Source: DSNY01 sp016861185 (GTDB taxonomy: Bacteria; Pseudomonadota; Gammaproteobacteria; Burkholderiales; Burkholderiaceae_F). From it: a stretch of DNA of 38,384 bases. Under the pieces are notes generated by a model, which saw only the letters and a program-made list of their open reading frames with translations, had not been told where the DNA came from and searched no databases. The stretch is taken from positions 1 to 38,384 of the forward strand of contig SZOR01000031.1 of assembly GCA_030263275.1 (NCBI GenBank). Reading direction: 5' to 3'. Shown here one piece after another: positions 17,128 through 24,896 of this stretch. The position numbers and the translations under genes were made by a program. Position 1 is the first letter of the stretch. Every line of letters starts with the position of its first letter.

Positions 17128-18798
17128 TCATGCGGCCGCGGGGGTTCTCAGCTCGCGCCGCAGGATCTTGCCGATGTTGGTCTTGGGCAGCGGTTCGGTA
17201 CGGAACTCGACGAGCTTGGGCACCTTGTAGCCGGTCAGGTGCTGCTTGCAGTGCTCGAGCAGCGCCTCCGCGGTCAGCGCCTGATCCTTCCTGACGACGA
17301 TGATCTTCACCGCTTCGCCGGAGCGCTCGTCGGGCGCTCCGATCGCCGCGACCTCGAGCACGCCCGGATGCAGCATCACGACGTCCTCGACCTCGTTTGG
17401 GAAGACCTTGAATCCGGACACGATGATCATGTCCTTCTTGCGGTCGGTGATCTTGAACGAGCCGTTGGCGTCCATGAACCCCATGTCGCCGGTTCGGAAC
17501 CAGCCGTCGGCGGTGAACACCTTCGCGGTCTCGTCGGGGCGGTTCCAGTAGCCCTTCATCACCTGCGGTCCGCGGATGCAGATCTCGCCGACTTCGCCGA
17601 CCGGCAGCGGCTTGCCCTGGTCGTCGAGCACGGTCGCTTCGGTCGACGGGATCGGCACGCCGATGTTGCCGGTCCAGTCCTTGATGTTCAGCGCGTTGGC
17701 GATCACGACCGGCGCCGTTTCGGTCAGTCCGTAGCCTTCGACGATCGGCACGCCGGTCAGCGCCTTCCAGCGCTCGGCCACCGAGCGCTGCACCGCCATG
17801 CCGCCCGCGACCGTCACCTTGACCTGGCGCAGGTTCACGTTGGCGAACTCGGGCGCGTTCAGCAGCGCGTTGTACAGCGTGTTGACGCCGATCATCGCGG
17901 TGAACGGCGTCTTCTTCAGCGTCGCGATGAAGGTCGGCAGATCGCGCGGGTTGGTGATCAGGATCGTGTGCGCGCCGATCTTCATGAACACGAGGTTCAC
18001 CGTCAGCGCGAAGACGTGGTACAGCGGCAGCGGGATGACGGTCGTCTCCTTGCCGTCGAGCAGATCGTGCGCGATCCACGCCGCGACCTGCTGCAGGTTC
18101 GCGACCATGTTGCCGTGCGTGAGCATCGCGCCCTTGGCGACACCGGTCGTACCCCCGGTGTACTGCAGGAACGCGAGGTCTTCGCGCGTGAGCGGCACGT
18201 CGTCGAGCGTCTGCGCGCGGCTGGCCGCGAGCGCGGCGTTGAAGTCGATCGTGCCCGCGATGTTCCACGCCGGTACCATCTTCTTCACGTGCTTGACGAC
18301 GAAGTTGACGAGCAGCCGCTTGACCGCAGGGAACAGATCGCCGATCTGCGTCGTGATGACCGTCTTTATCGGCGTCTTGCCGAGCACCTGCTGCAGCACG
18401 CTCGCGAAGTTCTCCAGCACGACGATCACGCTTGCGCCCGAGTCGCGCAACTGGTGCTCCAGCTCGCGCGGCGTGTACAGCGGGTTGACGTTGACGACCG
18501 TGAAGCCCGCGCGCAGCGCGCCGAACAGCGCGACCGGGTACTGCAGCAGGTTCGGCAGCATGATCGCGACGCGGGCGCCTTTTTTCAGTCCGGCGACCTT
18601 TTGCAGGTACGCGCCGAAGGCGCGGCTTGCCGCCTCCAGCTCGCGATAGCTGATCGAGTGATCCATGTTGCCATACGCCGGCAGCTCGGCGAAGCGCGCG
18701 CAGCTCTTCTCGAAGATGTCCTTCAGCGACGAGTACGCCTTCACGTCGACATCGGCGGGGATGCCTTGCGGGTACTGCTTCAGCCAAACGCGATCCAT
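17128..18798 (-). CDS. fadD: Long-chain fatty acid-CoA ligase (FadD type)
   Basis: This 556-residue AMP-forming ligase activates fatty acids to acyl-CoA via an acyl-adenylate. The start ATG at 18798 has an AAGGAGAAGC ribosome site; an upstream in-frame start has none. The AMP-binding P-loop YTGGTTGVAKG lies at residues 213-223. YGLTETAPVV follows in the middle. GWFRTGDMGFMD, ITDRKKDMIIVSGFKVFPNEVE and the C-terminal catalytic Lys motif LPKTNIGKILRREL are all intact. Length and pattern match proteobacterial FadD, which works at the inner membrane face. It is a single gene flanked by two GNAT genes. The gap upstream (18799-19094) contains no gene. Confidence 0.94.
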   Translation of the reverse strand: MDRVWLKQYPQGIPADVDVKAYSSLKDIFEKSCARFAELPAYGNMDHSISYRELEAASRAFGAYLQKVAGLKKGARVAIMLPNLLQYPVALFGALRAGFTVVNVNPLYTPRELEHQLRDSGASVIVVLENFASVLQQVLGKTPIKTVITTQIGDLFPAVKRLLVNFVVKHVKKMVPAWNIAGTIDFNAALAASRAQTLDDVPLTREDLAFLQYTGGTTGVAKGAMLTHGNMVANLQQVAAWIAHDLLDGKETTVIPLPLYHVFALTVNLVFMKIGAHTILITNPRDLPTFIATLKKTPFTAMIGVNTLYNALLNAPEFANVNLRQVKVTVAGGMAVQRSVAERWKALTGVPIVEGYGLTETAPVVIANALNIKDWTGNIGVPIPSTEATVLDDQGKPLPVGEVGEICIRGPQVMKGYWNRPDETAKVFTADGWFRTGDMGFMDANGSFKITDRKKDMIIVSGFKVFPNEVEDVVMLHPGVLEVAAIGAPDERSGEAVKIIVVRKDQALTAEALLEHCKQHLTGYKVPKLVEFRTEPLPKTNIGKILRRELRTPAAA

Positions 18799-19094
18799 GA
18801 GCTTCTCCTTCCTCGGCAGCGGTATCCGCGGCGGGACGCCGCCGGTTGTTTCCCTAGATACCAAAAGTGCGTGTGTCTTCGTCCCCCTTTCGTAAAGAGG
18901 GACCGGAGCGGGATTTCAACAAACAGTGTGCGCCGTCCGCAGCGCCTCGGGTTCACCTGCATCAAGCCGCCTTCGCGCGCGGCCGCTGCCGACGAGCCGT
19001 GCACCCGCCGGCATAATCGCGCGGCGCCGGCCGCGGGTCCATCGCGCCGGGCGGCGACCGCAGGAAGCGGATTCCCCGGAACGTCGAGGAGCGG

Positions 19095-19553
19095 ATGAAC
19101 GACGAAGTCGAATTGCGCGAGATCACGCGCGACACCGTGCGCGCGATCTGCGCGCTCGAGGTCGACGAATCGCAGCAGGGCCTGGTCGCGCCGAACGCGG
19201 TGTCGATCGCGCAGGCGTACTTCTACGACGAGGCGTGGTTCCGCGCGATCTGCGCGCGCGGCGAACCGGTCGGTTTCGTGATGATCTACGACCCGACGCT
19301 TTCGTCCGCGCCCGAGGAGCCGGACTTTTTCCTGTGGCGGCTGATGATCGACCGCCGCCATCAAGGCAAGGGCTACGGCCGCGCGGCCGTGCGGCTCGTC
19401 GCCGACCATGTCCGCACCCGCGGCGCCAGCCGTCTGCTCGTCTCGCACGTCAAGCACGCCGAGGCGCTCGGCCGGTTCTACGCGTCGCTCGGCTTCCGCT
19501 ACACGGGCCGGGAGGAGGAGGGCGAGCTGGTGATGGAGCTGCCGCTCGGCTGA
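19095..19553 (+). CDS. GNAT-family N-acetyltransferase, spermidine/spermine-like
   Basis: This 152-residue protein follows a GAGGAGCG ribosome site. It shows a complete GNAT fold: VELREITRDTVRAICALEV at the start, a DFFLWRLMIDRRHQGKGYGRAAV acetyl-CoA site at about residues 76-98 with the canonical QGKGYG, and FYASLGFRYTGREEEGELVMEL at the end. The N-terminal LVAPNAVSIAQAYF block resembles diamine/spermidine acetyltransferases (BltD/SpeG-like), but the exact acceptor is uncertain. It converges on the CPBP protease gene with a 52-bp gap. Confidence 0.88.
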   Translation: MNDEVELREITRDTVRAICALEVDESQQGLVAPNAVSIAQAYFYDEAWFRAICARGEPVGFVMIYDPTLSSAPEEPDFFLWRLMIDRRHQGKGYGRAAVRLVADHVRTRGASRLLVSHVKHAEALGRFYASLGFRYTGREEEGELVMELPLG

Positions 19554-19605
19554 CCGGCGCGGTGCTTTGCGCCATGCACTCCGGTCGCACGCATCGCAAG
19601 TCCCG

Positions 19606-20355
19606 CTACAACCCGAGCGCCACGAGCCCGTACGCGATCCCGTTGTGCGCCATGTGCAGCGCGATCGCCGCAGGCAGGCCGTAGGCGAGCCGCGCGTACA
19701 GGCAGGCGTAGCCGAGGATCCACTGTGGAAAGACAAGCAGCGGCGCCAGCGCGATCGTCGCCGCGGTGAACTCGTAGTTGAGCGCGTGGGTCAGCGCGAA
19801 GGCGAAGGTCAGCCCGTGCGCGATCGGCGCGTAGCGCCGCGCGAACAGCGTGCGCGCGCCGTCGACCGTGGTGAAGCGATGCCGCTCCAGCGCATCGTCG
19901 AGCGCGAGCAGCGCCAGCACAGTCGCGACCGCGGCGACGGCGATCGCGGGCAGCCGTATCCAGGCGTCGGACGATGCGGCCGCTGCGCGCGCGATCGCGA
20001 AGAGCGCGAGCCCCGCGAGCGGCAGCAGCACGACGCCGCGCTCGAAGGTGCGCCGCGACTTCAGCGGCCAGCGGAAGACGACTTCCTCGAACACGGGCGC
20101 GATCGCCAGCACCAGCGCGACCTCGAACAGGCCGAAGCGGAAGTCGAGTCGGCTGTCGACGCCGAAGCGGTCCGCGAGCGGCGCGACCGCGACCGCGGCG
20201 GCGAGCGCCAGCGGCGTGGCGACCGCGAGCAGCGCGGAGAGCACGGCGGCCCGTGAACCGGCGCCCACGGGCGGCGCGACGTCCGGGCGCGGCCGCGCGA
20301 CGAACGCGAACCAGGCGCGTGCGACCGTGGCCCAGCGTGCGCGCAGCGTCGGCAC
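19606..20355 (-). CDS. CPBP-family intramembrane metalloprotease
   Basis: This 249-residue membrane protein has about six hydrophobic segments. The zinc-site motifs of the CAAX-protease and bacteriocin-processing (Abi/CPBP) family are present: Glu90-Glu91-x3-Arg95 (EEVVFR), His189 in FAFALTH, and His233/Asn237 in HMAHN. Prokaryotic members process peptides or mature membrane proteins; the substrate is unknown here. It follows the patatin gene on the same strand after 12 bp and is probably co-transcribed with it. Confidence 0.87.
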   Translation of the reverse strand: MPTLRARWATVARAWFAFVARPRPDVAPPVGAGSRAAVLSALLAVATPLALAAAVAVAPLADRFGVDSRLDFRFGLFEVALVLAIAPVFEEVVFRWPLKSRRTFERGVVLLPLAGLALFAIARAAAASSDAWIRLPAIAVAAVATVLALLALDDALERHRFTTVDGARTLFARRYAPIAHGLTFAFALTHALNYEFTAATIALAPLLVFPQWILGYACLYARLAYGLPAAIALHMAHNGIAYGLVALGL

Positions 20356-20367
20356 GGAGCGGTCGCG

Positions 20368-21420
20368 TCAAAGCGGCGCGAGCCGCGTCGGATCGGGCCG
20401 TTCGAGCCAAGCCATCACCTCGTCGGCGAAGCGTTCGCATTCGCCGATCGCGCGCCGCCACGCGCGCATGCGCGCGGCGTGGTCGAGCCCGTAGCGGTAG
20501 AAGTCCTGGCGCTCGGGCAGCCGTCCGCCCGGCAGCCGCGCGAGGAACTCGCGCGACGGCGCGACGAGCAGCACGTTGTCGAGCCACGGATGGGCGCGCG
20601 ACTGCTTGCGCCAGGGCAGGAACTTGTCGAGCCAGCCGGGCGTGACGTACGGAACGAAGTGCGGATAGAGCACGAGACCTGCGAGCGCGTGATACGGCAG
20701 CAGCAGGTGGTAGTCGATCAGCCCGCCGTCCCAGTAGTCGCCGCGCGCGGCGCCCGCCGGATCGCGCACCGGCTCGCACACGAGCGGGATCGAGCCGGAG
20801 GCGAGCAGCGCGTCCTCGCAGTTCTCCGGCGCAAGCGGCACGCGTTCGAGGCCGAAGGCGTCGAAGCGCTGCGCCGGAAAGCGCGCCTCGCCGGCATGGA
20901 AGATCACGCGCTCCATGTGCGCCGCCAGCGCATGGCGCGAGCGCGCGTTGGCGAGTGCGGCCCGCGCGAATGCGGCGCGCGAACCGTTGCGGTCGAGCAC
21001 GCCGCGCGCGCGCGTGGTGATCAGGCTGACGCCGACGTTGCCGCGCAGCGGCGGCATCCGCTCGCCGCCGAGCACCGCGCGCGCGAGCTTGCGGCATTCG
21101 TCGCTGACGTAGCGTGGCGTGGGCTTGCGCGGATAACGCTGCTCGACGTAGCCCTCCGACAGCCGCGCCAGCGCGACAACCGGATCGGTCTGCGCGGCGG
21201 CGAACATGCGCCACGCGCCGATCGATGCGCCGATCAGTTCGACGTGCGGCGCGTTGCGCAGCCAGCCGCCGAACAGCCGCTGATCGAGCGGGATCAGCGC
21301 GAGCCCTTTCGGTCCGCCGGCGGCCGCAGGGATGCACGCGATGTCGGCGGGTTTGAGTCCTTCGCTGCGCACGTGCGCGGCGGCGCGCGCGCCGGCGTGC
21401 ACGGTGAAGCTAGCGCTCAT
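20368..21420 (-). CDS. Patatin-like phospholipase
   Basis: This 350-residue serine lipase-type protein has a Ser-Asp catalytic dyad. The glycine-rich oxyanion loop is AAGGPKGL at residues 33-40, the nucleophile is Ser66 in GASIGAW, and Asp231 lies in YWDGGLIDYH. The motif SGSIPLVCEPV at about 208-218 is also typical. There is no signal peptide, so it is probably cytosolic or peripheral to the membrane. Its ATG overlaps the stop of pth by 4 bases (ATGA), so the two are translationally coupled; the functional reason is not obvious. Confidence 0.87.
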   Translation of the reverse strand: MSASFTVHAGARAAAHVRSEGLKPADIACIPAAAGGPKGLALIPLDQRLFGGWLRNAPHVELIGASIGAWRMFAAAQTDPVVALARLSEGYVEQRYPRKPTPRYVSDECRKLARAVLGGERMPPLRGNVGVSLITTRARGVLDRNGSRAAFARAALANARSRHALAAHMERVIFHAGEARFPAQRFDAFGLERVPLAPENCEDALLASGSIPLVCEPVRDPAGAARGDYWDGGLIDYHLLLPYHALAGLVLYPHFVPYVTPGWLDKFLPWRKQSRAHPWLDNVLLVAPSREFLARLPGGRLPERQDFYRYGLDHAARMRAWRRAIGECERFADEVMAWLERPDPTRLAPL

Positions 21421-22049
21421 GGTTTGGGCGGCGGGGCTTCGGGCGCGACCGGCGCGCGGTGCAGCTTCATCATCGCGCGCTCGAACTGGCCCTCGACGAG
21501 CTGCGGGACGATGTCGAGCGCGCGGCCCATCGCCTCGTCGATCGCCTGCTGGTGCTCGCGGCTCGGCGGATGCAGGACGAAGTCGGCGACCTCCTGCTTC
21601 AGCGCGAGCGTGCGCGGATGACCGACGCCGAGCCGCAGCCGCCAGAAGTCGGGCGTCGACAGCTTGGCCTGGATGTCCTTCAGTCCGTTGTGTCCGGCAG
21701 TGCCGCCGCCGCGCTTCAGTTTCACGGCGCCGGGCGGTAAATCCACTTCATCGTGCACGACGAGGATCTGCGTCGGCAGGATCTTGTAGTAAAGCGCGAG
21801 CGCGACGACCGCCTGACCCGAGCGGTTCATGTAGGTGCCGGGCTTCAGCAGCCACAGCTCGCGCGCGTGGTCGCGGATGCGGGCGACCTCGCCGTGGAAC
21901 TTGCGCTCGTGCGCGAACGAGGCACCCGCCTTGCGCGCGACCGCGTCGACGAACCAGAAGCCCGCGTTGTGGCGCGTGGCCTCGTATTCGGCGCCGACGT
22001 TGCCGAGCCCGACGATCAGGCGGATCGAGTGAGTCGTGTCGATGTTCAT
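21417..22049 (-). CDS. pth: Peptidyl-tRNA hydrolase
   Basis: This 210-residue enzyme cleaves peptidyl-tRNA released from stalled ribosomes. Catalytic and binding residues are in place: Asn in LIVGLGNVG, His in ATRHNAGFWFVD, Asp in VVHDEVDLPPG and Asn in GTAGHNGLKD. The usual GLGNPG is GLGNVG here. The ATG at 22049 is chosen; an in-frame GTG at 22079 would start inside the terminator hairpin. The protein carries about 8 extra N-terminal residues and a Pro-rich tail compared with E. coli Pth. It follows rplY, but an intrinsic terminator lies between them, and it overlaps the patatin gene at its 3' end. Confidence 0.95.
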   Translation of the reverse strand: MNIDTTHSIRLIVGLGNVGAEYEATRHNAGFWFVDAVARKAGASFAHERKFHGEVARIRDHARELWLLKPGTYMNRSGQAVVALALYYKILPTQILVVHDEVDLPPGAVKLKRGGGTAGHNGLKDIQAKLSTPDFWRLRLGVGHPRTLALKQEVADFVLHPPSREHQQAIDEAMGRALDIVPQLVEGQFERAMMKLHRAPVAPEAPPPKP

Positions 22050-22054
22050 GCCGA

Positions 22055-22088
22055 CAAAAAAGCCCGCGGGTGTCGCCACGCGCGGGCC
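22055..22088 (-). terminator. Intrinsic terminator downstream of rplY
   Basis: On the minus strand GCCCGCG (from 22087) pairs with CGCGGGC (ending at 22062), followed directly by a run of six T. This is a classical rho-independent terminator in the 60-bp gap between rplY and pth. The T-run ends 6 bases before the pth ATG, which leaves almost no room for a ribosome site. Confidence 0.8.
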
Positions 22089-22109
22089 GGATTGTGCAAC
22101 AGGCGACGC

Positions 22110-22808
22110 TTACTTCTTCTTCTCGCCGCCTTTTTCTCCGCCCTTCTTCTCGGGTGCGGCCGGTGCAGCAGCAGCCGGCGGCGCCTTTTGCGCCGTGGCC
22201 GGCACTTCCGCGGCCGGCACGACGGCGGCTTCTTCCTCGACGACTTCCTCGCCCTTCGTCGACACCGACACGACGACCGGATTTTCCTTGCCCTTGAGCA
22301 CCGGCGTCACGCCCGGCGGCAGCGCGAGGTCGCGCACGCGGATCGTCTGGTGCGCGCGCAGGTTGGACAGGTCGACCTCGATGAACTCGGGCAGGTCCTT
22401 CGGCAGGCAGGCGATGTCGACTTCGGACAGGATGTGGCTGACCAGACCGCCGGACTCCTTGACCGCGGGCGAGTTCTCCTGCCCGACGAAGTGCAGCGGC
22501 ACGCGCATGTGGATCTTCTGGTTCTCGGACACGCGCTGGAAGTCGATGTGCATCACCTGCGGCTTGTACGGGTGCATCTGGAAGTCACGCAGCAGCACCT
22601 TTTCGCTCTTGCCGTCCAGTTCCATGTCGAGGATCGACGCGTGGAACTTCTCCTTGCGCAGCGCGTGGAACAGCGGGTTGTGCTCGACTTCGATCGTCAC
22701 CGGCTTGCCGCTTCCGCCGTAGAGGATGCCGGGCACCCTGTCGGCGCGGCGCAGGCGGCGGCTCGCACTCGTGCCTTGCGCGGTACGTGTATTCGCAACG
22801 ACTTTCAT
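22110..22808 (-). CDS. rplY: 50S ribosomal protein L25/general stress protein Ctc
   Basis: This 232-residue ribosomal protein binds 5S rRNA. The N-terminal L25 domain (residues 1-95) is followed by the Ctc/TL5 beta-domain (about 100-185; LVSHILSEVDIACLPKDLPEFIEVDLS) and a 45-residue low-complexity tail rich in Ala, Pro, Glu and Lys ending in EKKK. Two tandem ATGs occur; the second (22808) has GGAG at the better distance and is used here, the first is 22811. It lies 55 bp downstream of prs, the conserved proteobacterial order, and is closed by an intrinsic terminator. Confidence 0.95.
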   Translation of the reverse strand: MKVVANTRTAQGTSASRRLRRADRVPGILYGGSGKPVTIEVEHNPLFHALRKEKFHASILDMELDGKSEKVLLRDFQMHPYKPQVMHIDFQRVSENQKIHMRVPLHFVGQENSPAVKESGGLVSHILSEVDIACLPKDLPEFIEVDLSNLRAHQTIRVRDLALPPGVTPVLKGKENPVVVSVSTKGEEVVEEEAAVVPAAEVPATAQKAPPAAAAPAAPEKKGGEKGGEKKK

Positions 22809-22863
22809 CATTCGCTCCAGTTCTTCGCCGCGGGCCGCGACCAGCCACGACGGCTCTCGGTTT

Positions 22864-23814
22864 TCACTCGATGAACAGACTGCTCACCGAGTCTTCGCGC
22901 GAAATGCGCGAAATCGTTTCCCCCAGCAGCGCCGCGCACGAAAGCTGCCGGATCTTGCGGCACGCCGAGGCTTCCTCCGACAGCGGGATCGAGTCGGTGA
23001 CGACGACCTCGTCGAGCACCGAGTTCGCGATCCGTTCGACCGCCTTGCCCGACAGCACCGGGTGCGTGCAGTACGCCATCACGCGCAGCGCACCCGCGTC
23101 GCTCAGCGCCGCGGCGGCCTGGCACAGCGTGTTCGCGGTGTCGACCATGTCGTCCATGATCACGCAGTTGCGCCCCTCGACCTCGCCGATGATGTGCATC
23201 ACCTCGGCGACGTTGGCGCGCGGCCGCCGCTTGTCGATGATCGCGAGGTCCGCGTCCATGCGTTTCGCCAGCGCGCGCGCCCGCACGACGCCGCCCACGT
23301 CCGGCGACACCACGACCAGGTTGTCGTAGTTGTGCTTCCACAGGTCGCCGAGCAGGATCGGGCTGGCGTAGATGTTGTCGACCGGGATGTCGAAGAAGCC
23401 CTGGATCTGGTCGGCGTGCAGGTCCATCGTCAGCACGCGATGCACGCCGACCGCCTGCAGCATGTTGGCGACGACCTTCGCGCTGATCGCCACCCGCGCC
23501 GAGCGCGGCCTGCGGTCCTGCCGCGCGTAACCGAAGTACGGAATCGCCGCGGTGATGCGTCCGGCCGACGCGCGCTTCAGCGCATCGACCATGATCATCA
23601 GCTCCATCAGGTTGTCGTTGGTCGGCGCGCAGGTCGACTGCAGCACGAAGCAGTCCTTGCCGCGCACGTTCTCGTTGAGCTCGACCATGACCTCGCCGTC
23701 GGAGAAGCGCGAGACGGTCGCGCGCCCGAGGCGGATGTTCAGATGCTGGACGACGGCGTGAGCGAGCTTCGGGTTGGCGTTACCCGAGAACACCATCAGG
23801 TTTTCCGGCACCAT
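22864..23814 (-). CDS. prs: Ribose-phosphate pyrophosphokinase
   Basis: This protein of about 316 residues makes PRPP from ribose 5-phosphate and ATP for nucleotide, His and Trp synthesis. The pattern is complete: MVFSGNANPKLAHAV at the start, FGYARQDRRPRSARVAISAKV as the flexible catalytic loop, MDLHADQIQGFFDIPVDN, and the PRPP-binding CVIMDDMVDTANT. The usual DTAGT is DTANT here. The ATG at 23814 is chosen; an in-frame GTG lies 3 codons earlier. The tRNA-Gln terminator ends 38 bases upstream of this start, so prs needs its own promoter or read-through. rplY follows on the same strand. Confidence 0.96.
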   Translation of the reverse strand: MVPENLMVFSGNANPKLAHAVVQHLNIRLGRATVSRFSDGEVMVELNENVRGKDCFVLQSTCAPTNDNLMELMIMVDALKRASAGRITAAIPYFGYARQDRRPRSARVAISAKVVANMLQAVGVHRVLTMDLHADQIQGFFDIPVDNIYASPILLGDLWKHNYDNLVVVSPDVGGVVRARALAKRMDADLAIIDKRRPRANVAEVMHIIGEVEGRNCVIMDDMVDTANTLCQAAAALSDAGALRVMAYCTHPVLSGKAVERIANSVLDEVVVTDSIPLSEEASACRKIRQLSCAALLGETISRISREDSVSSLFIE

Positions 23815-23851
23815 CGCTCGCACCCGTCGGGCTTCGGCCCTGCGCCGCCGT

Positions 23852-23897
23852 CAAATAAAACCGCCGAAGCGCCAGCAGGCGAGCGCGCTTCGGCGGC
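23852..23897 (-). terminator. Strong intrinsic terminator after tRNA-Gln
   Basis: On the minus strand CCGCCGAAGCGC (23896-23885) pairs perfectly with GCGCTTCGGCGG (23872-23861) around a 12-base loop, followed by TTTTATTT. The 12-bp stem and T-rich tail make it the clearest terminator in the window. It lies between the tRNA 3' end and prs and must be passed by any transcript from ispE or the tRNA into prs. Confidence 0.88.
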
Positions 23898-23904
23898 AAC
23901 GTGA

Positions 23905-23981
23905 TGGCTGGGGAGGAAGGATTCGAACCCTCGAATGGCGGAATCAAAATCCGCTGCCTTAACCAGCTTGGCGACTCCCCA
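23905..23981 (-). tRNA. tRNA-Gln (anticodon TTG)
   Basis: The 77-base minus-strand sequence folds as a cloverleaf. The acceptor stem TGGGGAG pairs with CTCCCCA, with discriminator G and an encoded CCA end. The anticodon stem GCGGA/TCCGC encloses the loop TTTTGAT with anticodon TTG. The T arm GGGTTCGAATCC is canonical. It sits between ispE and prs, a conserved position in betaproteobacteria. No integrase or duplicated 3' end is visible nearby. Confidence 0.97.
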
Positions 23982-24030
23982 GCGCGAAACCCTCACCTCC
24001 GCGCCGTCCTCCGGCACCGGTGGCGGCTGG

Positions 24031-24888
24031 TCACCACGCGGCGAGCGGATGCTCCGACAGGCTTTGCACGGACCAGCCTCTCCAGCCGTCCGGCAAATCC
24101 GCGATCGCTGCGCGCGCCTGTTCTTCGGATTCGACCGGCACGAACACCGCCGAACCGGAGCCGGTCATCCGCGCCGGCCCGTAGCGCGCAAGGCGCTCGA
24201 TCGCGGCGTCGACTGCCGGAACCCGGCGCCTGACGACCGCCTCGAGGTCGTTGACGCCGAAAAGCACACGCGGAAAAGCATCCCGCTCCGCGGAAAAGGC
24301 CGGCATTGTCGTGAGTTTCGCCTGCCGTGTCAAACCGGGATCGGCAAAGATTTCCGCAGTCGAAACAGCGACTTGCGGATGAACGACGGCGAAGTGCGAA
24401 CGCGGCCAGTCGATGGACGTGAGTCGCTCGCCGATGCCTTCGACGAAGGCCGGTCCGGCGCCGAGAAAAAACGGCACGTCGGCGCCGAGCCGCAGCGCGA
24501 GCGCCGCCAGTCTCTCGCGCGGCCAGTGCAGATTCCACAGCCGGTTCAGCGCGATCAGCGTGGTCGCCGCATCGGACGAGCCGCCGCCCATGCCGCTGCC
24601 GGCGGGGATGTTCTTGTCGACGCGGATCGAGACGCCGAGCGCGGTGTTCGACTCGACCTGCAGCAGCCGCGCGGCGCGCACGGCGAGGTCGCGTTCGATC
24701 TCGCCGATCACGTCGCCCGTGCGCTCGATCGCGCCGTCGGCGCGGCTTTCGAAGTCGAGCGTGTCGGCGAGGTCGATCGGGACGAAGACGCTCTGCAGCT
24801 CGTGATAGCCGTCGGCGCGCCGGCCGACGACGTGCAGGAACAGGTTGAGCTTGGCCGGCGCGGGCAGGCCGAGGAACAGGCGCGGCAC
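24031..24888 (-). CDS. ispE: 4-diphosphocytidyl-2-C-methyl-D-erythritol kinase
   Basis: This GHMP kinase of about 285 residues catalyses the ATP-dependent fourth step of the MEP isoprenoid pathway. LPAPAKLNLFLHVVGRRADGYHEL at the N-terminus and the ATP loop IPAGSGMGGGSSDAA are diagnostic; ARMTGSGSAVF is the C-terminal glycine motif. No ATG exists near the start. The GTG at 24888 has AAGGAG 12 bases upstream and lies 9 bases after the stop of the preceding methyltransferase gene; another GTG at 24921 would overlap that gene. It is followed by tRNA-Gln. The usual lolB-ispE adjacency is interrupted by the methyltransferase. Confidence 0.94.
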   Translation of the reverse strand: MPRLFLGLPAPAKLNLFLHVVGRRADGYHELQSVFVPIDLADTLDFESRADGAIERTGDVIGEIERDLAVRAARLLQVESNTALGVSIRVDKNIPAGSGMGGGSSDAATTLIALNRLWNLHWPRERLAALALRLGADVPFFLGAGPAFVEGIGERLTSIDWPRSHFAVVHPQVAVSTAEIFADPGLTRQAKLTTMPAFSAERDAFPRVLFGVNDLEAVVRRRVPAVDAAIERLARYGPARMTGSGSAVFVPVESEEQARAAIADLPDGWRGWSVQSLSEHPLAAW

Positions 24889-24896
24889 GGTGGTGC

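Noticed and set aside
23905..23981. tRNA-Gln as an integration site for a genomic island
   Set aside because: Both sides are conserved housekeeping genes (ispE and prs). No integrase or duplicated tRNA end is present.
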